Below, in pieces: positions 1 through 8,233 of a DNA stretch of 64,000 bases (positions are counted from its first letter, which is position 1; each line of letters opens with the position of its first letter). Under the pieces are notes generated by a model. It was not told the DNA's origin and made no database searches. It saw only the letters and a program-made list of their open reading frames with translations. The stretch covers positions 18,248 to 82,247 of the forward strand of contig CANLDW010000009.1 of assembly GCA_947489525.1 (NCBI GenBank), given 5' to 3'. The DNA comes from an uncultured Psychrobacter sp. (GTDB lineage Bacteria; Pseudomonadota; Gammaproteobacteria; Pseudomonadales; Moraxellaceae). Position numbers and translations under genes: made by a program.

Positions 1-2
1 TT

Positions 3-743
3 GAATTAGAGAAAGGAAATGAAAGTTCGTTTGATATAACAGCACCTGAGAATAAAATTAAAAAGACAAGTCTAAAAATTGATTTAAGTGAAACACTAAA
101 GGTTTTCTATATTAAAGGATTTCGTGAGTATATTAATAAAGAGTCTATGCCATCTTTGATTGACGAAATAGATAACGAGGATACACGTGAGGTTATTGAT
201 GTATTTAAGGTAATTCGAAATAAGGTAACTGTTTTTGACTTTATTGCTCTTGATTTAAAAAACAAAGCTTTGATTTTAGGTCTAGATCTAGAAAATAGCT
301 TCATAAGAGCTGAAATGAATAAATCTTATGCTCAACTTTTTAACATTTTTAGAAACCATTTCAATATCACTAATGTTGAGCCAATGGACTTGAGACCATG
401 TATTACAGAAATGGAACAAGAAAAAGTTGGTAATATACTAAAACACAGATTTTCCACAGACAACGGTGGATATAGTCATACTAGTGGTAGTACGTCTAAA
501 AATCTAGATACTAGAAATGATGACTTCTATATTAATGGTGAAAAAAATAGCACGCTTGACTACTACGGAACTATTAAACGATATCCATTAATAAAAAATG
601 AAGAACCAATTATTTCTATTGAAATGAGCTATCGCGAATATGCAAGATCTGCTTTTTCAAAAATTAAGTATGCAGTAATTACCGATGTGAAAACAGCGAA
701 AGGCTTCCAATTCTGTATTGATAAAATTTTTCAACATGTATAA
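3..743 (+). CDS. Unrecognised protein, 5' end outside window (partial)
   Basis: The reading frame is open from base 3 with no start before the left edge. The ATG at 147 is internal to an ORF that clearly continues upstream, so at least 246 residues are present and the true start is missing. I do not recognise the family. The visible part is Lys/Asn/Ile-rich, has no signal peptide or membrane segment, and has a polar stretch around codons 155-185. It is followed after 5 bp by the next gene and looks like the first visible gene of a three-gene operon. Base composition is far more AT-rich than cmoB and the genes beyond, which suggests horizontal transfer. Coding status is well supported by length and operon context. 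Function is unknown. Confidence 0.7.
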   Translation, partial: ELEKGNESSFDITAPENKIKKTSLKIDLSETLKVFYIKGFREYINKESMPSLIDEIDNEDTREVIDVFKVIRNKVTVFDFIALDLKNKALILGLDLENSFIRAEMNKSYAQLFNIFRNHFNITNVEPMDLRPCITEMEQEKVGNILKHRFSTDNGGYSHTSGSTSKNLDTRNDDFYINGEKNSTLDYYGTIKRYPLIKNEEPIISIEMSYREYARSAFSKIKYAVITDVKTAKGFQFCIDKIFQHV

Positions 744-748
744 TTCAT

Positions 749-1198
749 ATGAATAACATATTTAATTTTTACACAGTAAAAATCTATAAACATACACTTG
801 GTCGTAATGATGCAAGTGAAGTTATTTATTCCTGTGAGAATATATTAAGTGAAATAATAGAGCAGAATAGTATATCTAAAGATTCAATATTCAATTACTC
901 ATCTCTTTTTAAAAAATCGAAATTAAAAAAAGAGGATAAAGATGTTTTTATAAAATCAGTTTATGTACTAGCGCATATTAATGTAAAGTTTCTAGAGCAA
1001 CACTTTCATTATTTAGATGGAGCTGGTCATTGGGAAGAAATAGATTTAGAAAGTGTTTTTCAATCTTACAAAGAGAATGAATTCTATAATCCTATAACAC
1101 ATGAAAAAATAAACGAGAAACAATTTAACAATATTGTTTTACCCTATTTCAGTCCAACTGACGAGCTAGTTTCATTGCTTAAAGGAGACAAGCAATGA
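749..1198 (+). CDS. Hypothetical protein of nuclease cluster
   Basis: This 149-residue protein is not one I recognise. It is mostly charged and helical-looking, with no signal peptide, no membrane segment and no catalytic motif that I can name. It lies 5 bp after the upstream gene, and its stop overlaps the start of the next gene by 4 bp (ATGA at 1195-1198), so translation of the two is probably coupled. The context is a small AT-rich operon whose third gene has nuclease motifs. A partner, regulator or specificity subunit is possible, but that is only inferred from position. Confidence 0.7.
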   Translation: MNNIFNFYTVKIYKHTLGRNDASEVIYSCENILSEIIEQNSISKDSIFNYSSLFKKSKLKKEDKDVFIKSVYVLAHINVKFLEQHFHYLDGAGHWEEIDLESVFQSYKENEFYNPITHEKINEKQFNNIVLPYFSPTDELVSLLKGDKQ

Positions 1199-1890
1199 GT
1201 ATAGGAAATACTATAGATGACTTCCTTTCAGCTCGTGACTTGATGATGCACAATTTACATTCGAAATTCTCGTATGATGATTTTATTAAGTTACTTTATA
1301 AGGATTTGGAATATATTACTTCTATTATGATGGATGGAGTTGAAACGTATAACGATATGTCTGAAACAGAAATATCTCGTCAAATTTATAATAATCTGAA
1401 AATGAAGAATTATGGTGCCGAATTGGATAGTGATAAAAATGGAAATGCTGATATTTCAGTTATATCAGGTAATTATAAATGGATAAGTGAAGCAAAAATA
1501 TTTGGTGGTGCAAATAGATATGGAGTAGATCATATAAATGAGGGTTTTTTGCAATTAACTACCAGATATAGTAAAGGAGAAAGTTATGCTTATCACGGTG
1601 GTTTATTTATTTATATAAAACCAAATGGAAGAGGTGATACAGAAAAAAGCGTAATGGATGATTGGAAGGCAGTTATAGAAAGAAATAAAGATAAACTAAA
1701 TAATCTAGAAATCAATGGACACTGTCAAACTAAAAGATATTTAACAACTAAACATGACCATCAAGTTAGTGGCTATCCATACATTGTGAAACATATTCCT
1801 ATTTGCTTACTTCATCTTCCAGAAGATAAAAGCGGGTTAAAAGCCAAAAAGTATAGACAAGCTAGAGAAGAATATAAGAACAATAGTTAA
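1195..1890 (+). CDS. PD-(D/E)XK nuclease-like protein
   Basis: This 231-residue protein carries the order of residues expected of a PD-(D/E)XK nuclease core. An acidic helix (Glu57/Glu59) is followed by Asp86 in NADIS, then Glu99-Ala-Lys101 (SEAK), then Gln120 followed by an Arg-Tyr pair (QLTTRY). In that superfamily Asp, Glu and Lys bind the metal ion and activate water, and the Gln motif is common in RecB-like branches. It starts inside the end of the preceding gene (ATGA overlap) and ends the AT-rich cluster. No DNA-recognition domain is obvious. The motif match is by eye. A role in phage defence or as a selfish nuclease is an inference from fold, composition and operon structure. Confidence 0.7.
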   Translation: MSIGNTIDDFLSARDLMMHNLHSKFSYDDFIKLLYKDLEYITSIMMDGVETYNDMSETEISRQIYNNLKMKNYGAELDSDKNGNADISVISGNYKWISEAKIFGGANRYGVDHINEGFLQLTTRYSKGESYAYHGGLFIYIKPNGRGDTEKSVMDDWKAVIERNKDKLNNLEINGHCQTKRYLTTKHDHQVSGYPYIVKHIPICLLHLPEDKSGLKAKKYRQAREEYKNNS

Positions 1891-2470
1891 AGTATTTCTT
1901 AAATTGAGTTCTGTATCTAAGAGTAATAAATTTTTATAAAGCAAGAATGATGATGAGGATAATATTGTTGTATCAACTATAGATTAGATAAAACTTGTCG
2001 ATATATGCCTTCAGAATCAATCTATAAAATATTTTATTGGAGACAGCCTTTAGGTACTGCTCTATTATTCATCTAAAAAACTTTTTCTAAAACTATGCTT
2101 TTGCAGTTATAGTTAAGACTTTATGTATTACCTTTTATACTAGGCGGTCTATTCTTTCAAGAAACCAGTTTGCTATTACAACCCCAACCAAAACCATTGT
2201 CTAACTTGAACTATATCTTACCTTAATAGCTAGAGTAGGCTGAGTGAGGCTTTCAATACCTAAAACCTTAAATATATAAAAATTTAAAGCACTACCTCAA
2301 TCGAGCGCAAGACGAAAGCTGCGCGCGAGGGACGAGCGCCGAATAAATCTTTAAAGAAAACCGTCCCCTGACCCGCATATTTGCCCATCTTTGAAGAACT
2401 CTAATCTAGAGGCTAATCTTTTTGCTTTTATGACCCTCACTCCTTAAAATATCGTCTAATATTCCTATAG
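1891..2470. other. 580-bp intergenic region, edge of AT-rich island
   Basis: I see no convincing ORF or RNA gene. The first 400 bases keep the low GC of the upstream cluster. A short GC-rich patch at about 2300-2340, with several CGAGCG/GCGCG-like words, breaks this composition and could be a repeat remnant or an island boundary. The last part presumably holds the cmoB promoter, but no clear -35/-10 pair stands out. Confidence 0.4.
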
Positions 2471-3511
2471 ATGAATAAAATTGAAACTTTTATGACCAAT
2501 AACACTATTGCTAACGCTGAACGTGAGCTGTATCTAACCTTATTAACCATCGCTGAGACCCAGCCGGTGGCTTATGAGTGGTTGGCGCTATTGCCAAAGT
2601 GGCTGACGGCTATTAAGGATAAGCGCAATTATGCGCATGCACCAGCTTATCAGTCCTCTATAGCGCGATTGCCGACTATTGCTACGGATAGTGTGGATTT
2701 AAATAGTTCGGCTATTACGATCAATAGCCAGCTTAGTGACTCTGAGCGTAAGCAAATCACCGCGCTACTCAAGCAATTAATGCCGTGGCGAAAAGGGCCG
2801 TTCCAAATTGGCGATAATGCGTCAGGTATTAAGATCGATACCGAGTGGCATAGCGACTGGAAATGGGATCGGGTGGCGCCGCATTTGAGCCCTTTGAAAG
2901 GCAGGCGTGTGCTTGATGTGGGCGGTGGCTCGGGCTATCACGGTTGGCGCATGGCAGGGGCGGGCGCGGATACGGTGATAGTGGTTGATCCGTCCTGTTT
3001 GTTTTATCACCAGTTTATGGCGATTCGGCATTTTGTTGGCAATGCTGACAACTATCGTACCCATTATATACCTGTGCCACTAGAGGCTTTGCTTGAGCAC
3101 AGTCAATTGTTCGATACGGTGTTTAGTATGGGCGTGCTTTATCATCGTCAGTCGCCGTTTGAGCACTTGCAGCAGCTTAAGGGACAGCTAATCAAAGGTG
3201 GCGAGTTGGTGCTTGAAACTTTAGTTATTGATGGCGATGCCAATACGGTATTGGTGCCGCATGACCGTTATGCGCAAATGAATAATGTGTACTTTTTACC
3301 CTCGGTTGCAGCACTTATTGGCTGGCTTAAAAAAGTAGGATTTACTGAGGTGCGCTGTGTCGATGTCGATGTGACGACCACTGAGGAACAGCGAGCAACC
3401 GAGTGGATGACCTATCAATCACTAGCGGACTTTTTAGATCCTAATGACAGTACGAACACCATTGAAGGCTATCCGGCACCGAAGCGGGCGACTTTTATTG
3501 CCAAAAAATAA
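2471..3511 (+). CDS. cmoB: tRNA U34 carboxymethyltransferase CmoB
   Basis: CmoB transfers a carboxymethyl group from carboxy-S-adenosylmethionine to 5-hydroxyuridine at the wobble position of tRNA, making cmo5U so that one tRNA reads more codons. The 346-residue protein is slightly longer than the E. coli enzyme (about 323). It shows the family hallmark WRKGPF at residues 106-111, the nucleotide-binding loop DVGGGSGYH at 149-157, and the conserved segment beginning FSMGVLYH near residue 217. The partner CmoA, which makes the cofactor, is not in the window. This is the first gene with normal base composition after the AT-rich cluster, so it marks the core-genome side of that boundary. Confidence 0.95.
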   Translation: MNKIETFMTNNTIANAERELYLTLLTIAETQPVAYEWLALLPKWLTAIKDKRNYAHAPAYQSSIARLPTIATDSVDLNSSAITINSQLSDSERKQITALLKQLMPWRKGPFQIGDNASGIKIDTEWHSDWKWDRVAPHLSPLKGRRVLDVGGGSGYHGWRMAGAGADTVIVVDPSCLFYHQFMAIRHFVGNADNYRTHYIPVPLEALLEHSQLFDTVFSMGVLYHRQSPFEHLQQLKGQLIKGGELVLETLVIDGDANTVLVPHDRYAQMNNVYFLPSVAALIGWLKKVGFTEVRCVDVDVTTTEEQRATEWMTYQSLADFLDPNDSTNTIEGYPAPKRATFIAKK

Positions 3512-3544
3512 TAGGGTTAAAATGTCGCGCACTGATGACTAAAA

Positions 3545-3763
3545 TTAGATCAACCATCTCTCAAAGGCAACTTCAAGCAAAAGTTTAAGTAAAAAACCCA
3601 CAAAACCTGCACCCAAGGCTAAAAATATCCAAAAGGTACCCGCGCGCCCAGCCTCAGATTTTTTAGAGATATCGAAGATAATAAAGAATAAAAAAGCGAT
3701 GAATATGGGTAGTAGTATATACAGTCCCCAATTGGTGACGGTACTGGCGGCGATAGCAAACAT
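3545..3763 (-). CDS. DUF2788-type small membrane protein
   Basis: This 72-residue protein has two strongly hydrophobic segments, at about residues 13-30 and 43-63, separated by a short charged loop (DISKKSEAGRAG). That is the layout I associate with the DUF2788 family of short inner-membrane proteins in Moraxellaceae. It is convergent with cmoB, with 33 bp between the stops. No function is known for the family. The start ATG at 3763 is preceded by a weak purine tract. The family assignment rests on recall of the pattern and is moderately sure. Confidence 0.75.
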   Translation of the reverse strand: MFAIAASTVTNWGLYILLPIFIAFLFFIIFDISKKSEAGRAGTFWIFLALGAGFVGFLLKLLLEVAFERWLI

Positions 3764-4134
3764 AGTGTAATCCTATTAAATAAGTAGAGTTTTATTTTGA
3801 ATTTATTATTAAGCGTGACTTTATCTGCTTTGCAGTATAAGGAGCAATCATGGGTAAAACAATAGCAGGGCGGTTAGCCTAGCGATAACTGTATGGGTAT
3901 GCTAATAAACTGGGCACACAGAACATCAATATTACTGATGAAAAATCACTTATAAACAACTACTCAAAGAATGATGAGTGACAAAAACTAATAGTTAAGT
4001 GGCACTGTTGCTACCTTATTTCAAGGATTTTGACGCTATTTTTGGTTGAAATAGTGCAAAGAGACGTAAAGGTTGTTATATTTGCAGGTTACTTGTTATT
4101 TTCTAATTTTTTATTTATCTGAGTTTATAGTCCT
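3764..4134. other. 371-bp divergent intergenic region before argS
   Basis: This region holds the promoters of the DUF2788 gene (leftward) and argS (rightward). It contains a well-placed AAGGAG followed by an 11-codon ORF (3850-3882), noted in the findings, and a loose inverted repeat TATTTCAA/TTGAAATA between about 4017 and 4055. No clear -35/-10 pair or RNA gene was seen. Confidence 0.4.
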
Positions 4135-5964
4135 ATGTCCCAAGCCCAAATTGATACCTTAGCTTCACTATTTGACACCGCTGTTCAAGTGCTAAAAGAC
4201 AAAGGCGAGCTACCAGCAGATTGGCAAAATAGTAGCCAAATCACGCGTACCAAAGACGTCAGTCACGGCGACTTTGCCAGTAATATTGCGATGACGGCAG
4301 CAAAAGCTGCCAAGGCCAACCCGCGTGCGCTGGCAGAAAAGATCGTTGCCGCTCTGCCTGATAATCAAGATATCCGTCAAATCGATATTGCAGGGCCTGG
4401 CTTTATCAACGTCTTTTTGAACAGTGATGCCAAGTTTGCGGTATTAAATGATATCTTTGCGTTGCAAGATCGCTTTGGTTTAAGCGAGCAATTCGATGGA
4501 CAAAAGGTACAAGTGGAGTTTGTCTCTGCTAACCCAACGTCGAGCTTACACGTGGGTCATGGACGCGGCGCAGCGTTTGGCATGAGTGTAGCGAATTTGC
4601 TTGAGGCCATCGGTTATGAGGTGACGCGTGAATACTACGTCAATGACGCGGGTCGGCAGATGGATATTTTGGCGACCAGCACTTACCTGCGTTATTTGGA
4701 GGCCAATGGTGAGACGGTTACTTTTCCCGTCAACGCTTATCAAGGCGATTATGTCCGTGATATCGCAGAAACATTAAAGCTACAGCATGGCGATAGCTAC
4801 GTGTATTCTTTTGAGCAAATTGCCAAAGATGTCCCAGCAGATGCGGACTATAAGATAAATGCAGCAGGTGACAAAGAGCTGATCGCAGGCGATAAAGAGG
4901 CGCATATCGATGGGCTGATCGCCAATAGTAAAACCTTACTCGGCGATAGCTATGAGCTGTTCTTAAATGCAGCGCTAAGCGATATTTTGGCGGATATTAA
5001 AGACGATTTGAACGATTTTGGCGTGCGTTATGAATGCTGGTTTAGCGAAAAATCCATTGAAGATGAGATTGAGCCGGTACTGCAAATATTAGAGGACAAA
5101 GGCTATCTATATGAGAAGGATGGCAACATCTGGTTTAGATCGACGGACTTTGGTGATGAAAAAGACCGCGTTGTGCGCCGCGCTAATGGTCAGACCACGT
5201 ATTTTGCCTCGGATATTGCTTATCATAAAAACAAATTCGATCGCGGCTTTGATAAGGTCATTAACGTCTGGGGCGCCGATCATCATGGCTATGTACCGCG
5301 CGTAAGAGCAGCACTATTAGCACTCGGTATCGATGCTGAGCGATTGGATGTGGTACTGGTACAGTTTGTCGCGCTATGGCGCGGTGAGCAAAAGGTAGCA
5401 ATGTCCTCGCGCTCAGGGCAGTTTGTGACTTTGCGCGAGCTGCGCGGCGAGGTCGGTAATGATGCGGCGCGTTTTTATTACGTGGCGCGTAAGCCTGAGG
5501 TGCACGTTGACTTTGATTTAGAGCTTGCCAAATCGCAAAGTAAAGATAATCTGGTTTATTATATTCAGTACGCGCACGCGCGGGCGTGCCGTGTGCTTGA
5601 GAAGCTTGAGAACAGTGGCTATAGCGTAGATGATGCGCTGGGCGCTGAACAGCAGCAGCTTCTTGTTGCTGCTAACGAGGAGGAGTTGATTAAGCTACTC
5701 GCCGCTTATCCTGCGACACTGATGCGTGCGGCAACAGGCTACGAGCCGCATATATTAACCAACTATCTCAAAGAATTAGCAGCGCTGTTCCACGGCTGGT
5801 ATGATAGCAATCGTATCTTGCCGATGAGTCTGACTGCAAAAGAGACGCCTAGTCAAGATGAGCTTGCTATGATGCAGGCGCGTCTGCGTCTGTCAAAGGC
5901 GGTACGCCAAGTCATTGCGAATGGTCTAAGTTTGCTAGGCTTGTCAGCACCCTCTAGTATGTAA
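4135..5964 (+). CDS. argS: Arginyl-tRNA synthetase
   Basis: ArgS is the cytosolic class I synthetase that attaches arginine to its tRNA, using ATP and needing the tRNA for activation. The 609-residue protein has an N-terminal Add1-like domain (residues 1-100), the class I HIGH-type signature HVGH at 139-142 in the stretch NPTSSLHVGHGRG, and a degenerate KMSKS-type loop (VAMSSRSGQF) near residue 421, as is usual for ArgRS. A DALR anticodon-binding domain ends the protein. It is about 30 residues longer than the E. coli enzyme, partly through a charged insertion near residues 225-260. The SPOR-domain gene begins 59 bp downstream. Confidence 0.97.
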   Translation: MSQAQIDTLASLFDTAVQVLKDKGELPADWQNSSQITRTKDVSHGDFASNIAMTAAKAAKANPRALAEKIVAALPDNQDIRQIDIAGPGFINVFLNSDAKFAVLNDIFALQDRFGLSEQFDGQKVQVEFVSANPTSSLHVGHGRGAAFGMSVANLLEAIGYEVTREYYVNDAGRQMDILATSTYLRYLEANGETVTFPVNAYQGDYVRDIAETLKLQHGDSYVYSFEQIAKDVPADADYKINAAGDKELIAGDKEAHIDGLIANSKTLLGDSYELFLNAALSDILADIKDDLNDFGVRYECWFSEKSIEDEIEPVLQILEDKGYLYEKDGNIWFRSTDFGDEKDRVVRRANGQTTYFASDIAYHKNKFDRGFDKVINVWGADHHGYVPRVRAALLALGIDAERLDVVLVQFVALWRGEQKVAMSSRSGQFVTLRELRGEVGNDAARFYYVARKPEVHVDFDLELAKSQSKDNLVYYIQYAHARACRVLEKLENSGYSVDDALGAEQQQLLVAANEEELIKLLAAYPATLMRAATGYEPHILTNYLKELAALFHGWYDSNRILPMSLTAKETPSQDELAMMQARLRLSKAVRQVIANGLSLLGLSAPSSM

Positions 5965-6023
5965 TACGTTGAGGCGCTGCATATCATTAAAATTATATCA
6001 ATACGGTAGGGAGAAAACAGTCC

Positions 6024-6824
6024 ATGTTAGCCAAAAAACCAAGAGGCGCCACTGAAAAGCGTAAATCTAGTAGTATGTCAGGCTTACTGTGGATGCTTGT
6101 AGGGGCTATTTTGACCCTTATGATTGGGGTGTTCTTATACTTATCGCCGCTGTTCAATTTTAGTCCCGCTGATAATACTACTGTCTCAGATCCTGAGCGT
6201 CAGGTACAGCCGCGTGTTGAGACGGATACGGATAACAACGATTACGAGTTTTATGATATTTTGCCCAATCAGGAGATGGCGACTATACCTGATGAAGATC
6301 TTAACGAGTTTGGCAATGAGGGTATAGATGATATTAATGCGTTTGAGCCTGATGTGGTGGTGACCCAACCTGATAATGAGGTCACTGATGCGAGAGACAA
6401 TAGTAATTTTGGTGTGACTGAAAGTACAACGATAGAGCCTAGTCGTCGTAGCAGCAATAATAATACTAACGCTGCAAATGAGATCGTCATCGTTGAGGAA
6501 AACGCGACTTATGATGGCACCGTACCCTCTAGTCCTGCTAATAATAGAGCAACTGAAAGCGCGAGTATTCAGCAAACCGCCCCTGCTGCGACTTATATTT
6601 TACAGATTAATAGCTTTGGAGATCCTGATGAAGCGGATCGCCGCCGCGCGCAAGTTTTGATGGCGGGAGTCGATGCAAGAGTGGTCAAAAATACTACCGG
6701 TAATGGTCTGCCTATCTATCAGGTTGTCTCGCGCTCAATGAACAATAGACAGGCAGTCGCTAGCGCTCAGCAGCGCCTACAGAACAACGGTATTGACTCT
6801 ATTATCGTCGAACAGCGCCGCTAG
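6024..6824 (+). CDS. SPOR-domain membrane protein, FtsN-like
   Basis: SPOR domains bind peptidoglycan stripped of stem peptides at the division septum. This 266-residue protein has a basic cytoplasmic tail, one membrane segment at about residues 19-42, a long acidic Asn/Asp/Thr-rich linker (about 50-180), and a C-terminal SPOR domain (about 188-266) with the expected alternating ILQINSF...VDARV...IYQVVSR pattern. This is the architecture of FtsN and its relatives. It follows argS by 59 bp in the same direction, and a strong terminator lies 11 bp past the stop. Proteins of this type are often found next to argS. I do not assign ftsN firmly because many SPOR proteins share the layout. Confidence 0.88.
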   Translation: MLAKKPRGATEKRKSSSMSGLLWMLVGAILTLMIGVFLYLSPLFNFSPADNTTVSDPERQVQPRVETDTDNNDYEFYDILPNQEMATIPDEDLNEFGNEGIDDINAFEPDVVVTQPDNEVTDARDNSNFGVTESTTIEPSRRSSNNNTNAANEIVIVEENATYDGTVPSSPANNRATESASIQQTAPAATYILQINSFGDPDEADRRRAQVLMAGVDARVVKNTTGNGLPIYQVVSRSMNNRQAVASAQQRLQNNGIDSIIVEQRR

Positions 6825-6834
6825 ACAAATCTAT

Positions 6835-6863
6835 AAAAAAAGCGTCAACAGGGCGCTTTTTTT
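6835..6863 (+). terminator. Rho-independent terminator after argS-SPOR unit
   Basis: An A-run and GCG pair with CGC and a T-run across a short loop (AAAAAAAGCG ... CGCTTTTTTT), 11 bp after the stop codon. The long T tract makes it a convincing intrinsic terminator, probably bidirectional. Confidence 0.8.
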
Positions 6864-7003
6864 ATATCCTTTTTTTGATTAGGGTCAAACAGTTTTAGAA
6901 CGGATGCTAGGTGATGTACAGATACTACACCTATAACATCAAAAGCGATACACACCTTAGCCGCTGCACAGGGCGCTGACTATATTTCTCACAAGAGCTG
7001 ACT

Positions 7004-8098
7004 ATGACTGTAGCTGATACCCATACATCGTCCAAAAGATTTATCAAAGCTTTTTTTCAAAAGTATTTTATCGATGCTTTTACCGGGATGGCGCTAGGGC
7101 TGTTTGTAACTTTAATTGCAGGTCTTATCCTCTCGCAAATTGGCGGCTGGTTACATCTGCCAGCACTGGTTGCCGTTGGTAAGCTTGCGGCTGTTTTAAT
7201 GGGCGCAGGTATTGGCGTTGGTATTGCTTATTATCTAAAAGCGCCGCCGCTGGTTATGCTCAGCTGTCTGGTCGCAGGTATGCTTGGCGCGCACTCAGAA
7301 GCGCTGATGGCAGGTTCGATCTTTACGGCCCAAGCGGCGGGACCTGCAACCTTTGCTGCTGTACCAGGCAACCCTATTGGCGCGTATCTAGCCGCTGTAT
7401 TTGCGTATCGCGCGGGAACCTGGGTGGCAGGTAAAACCAAGCTCGATATTTTACTCATACCATTAGTGGTTTGTAGCGTGGCATTAGCCGTCTGCGCGCT
7501 ACTCAACCCACCAGTCGTCGCGGCGGTCAATGCAATCGGCTATGGCATTCAAGCAGCAACCGAACTACAGCCACTGCTTATGGGAGTCGTCATTGCTGTT
7601 GTCGTCGGTATTTTATTGACGCTACCAACATCAAGCGCGGCTATCTGCATCGCAATTGGTCTCGGCGGCGTGGCAGGCGGGGCAGCGGTGGTGGGCTGCG
7701 CGGCGCATATGATCGGCTTTGCAGTAGCTAGCTTCAAGGATAACGGTGTCAGCGGCGTCATCTCGCAAGGTTTAGGTACCAGTATGCTGCAAATTCCAAA
7801 TGTCCTAAAAAAACCTATTATCCTCCTGCCAGCTGTCATTGCTAGCGCTATCGCCGGTCCTATAGCAACGGTAGGGTTTGAGCTGGCATGTACAGCGACG
7901 GGCGCGGGTATGGGTACGGCAGGACTGGTTGGCGTGTTTGGGATTATCGAAGCCTCACAAGGTATAATGAGTGCCAGCACGCTATGGACAGCTATTATAT
8001 TGCTAATGTTCCTACTGCCTGCGCTCATTGCAGGACTGGTCGCCTATGTGATGCGAAAGTTTGGCTGGCTAGTAGCAGGTGATATGAAGCTGCCTTAA
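7004..8098 (+). CDS. PTS EIIC-type membrane transporter (PTS_EIIC_2 family)
   Basis: This 364-residue polytopic membrane protein is Gly/Ala-rich with about nine or ten hydrophobic segments. The pattern matches the PTS_EIIC_2 family, a group of EIIC-like permeases found without phosphotransfer domains. No EIIA, EIIB, HPr or EI gene is present nearby, so the normal phosphorylation route is not encoded here and the substrate is unknown. Conserved-looking polar spots include PTSSAAICIAIGLGG (about residues 207-221) and ELACTATGAGMGTAGLVG near 291-308. It is a single-gene unit bounded by terminators. Family confidence is good; transport function is inferred from the family. Confidence 0.8.
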   Translation: MTVADTHTSSKRFIKAFFQKYFIDAFTGMALGLFVTLIAGLILSQIGGWLHLPALVAVGKLAAVLMGAGIGVGIAYYLKAPPLVMLSCLVAGMLGAHSEALMAGSIFTAQAAGPATFAAVPGNPIGAYLAAVFAYRAGTWVAGKTKLDILLIPLVVCSVALAVCALLNPPVVAAVNAIGYGIQAATELQPLLMGVVIAVVVGILLTLPTSSAAICIAIGLGGVAGGAAVVGCAAHMIGFAVASFKDNGVSGVISQGLGTSMLQIPNVLKKPIILLPAVIASAIAGPIATVGFELACTATGAGMGTAGLVGVFGIIEASQGIMSASTLWTAIILLMFLLPALIAGLVAYVMRKFGWLVAGDMKLP

Positions 8099-8112
8099 TT
8101 TTAACAAAACAA

Positions 8113-8151
8113 GAAAAAGCTCAGATGCTTACACAGAGTCTGAGCTTTTTC
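8113..8151 (+). terminator. Terminator after EIIC-type gene
   Basis: A perfect 13-bp inverted repeat, GAAAAAGCTCAGA pairing with TCTGAGCTTTTTC, with a 13-nt loop, 14 bp after the stop of the transporter gene. The T tract follows directly on the plus strand. Confidence 0.85.
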
Positions 8152-8179
8152 GTTTTTATAAACCAAATACTTGATTATC

Positions 8180-8222
8180 AGCCATCGCTCAACGTTAATA
8201 TATATAACGTTGAGCGATGGCT
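8180..8222. repeat. Perfect 18-bp inverted repeat between converging genes
   Basis: AGCCATCGCTCAACGTTA (8180-8197) is followed by a 7-nt ATATATA loop and the exact reverse complement (8205-8222). It lies between the transporter terminator and the end of the minus-strand SDR gene. It may terminate the SDR transcript, but the T-run expected on the minus strand is absent, so a repeat-element origin is equally possible. Confidence 0.8.
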
Positions 8223-8233
8223 TTTGTCTGCGC

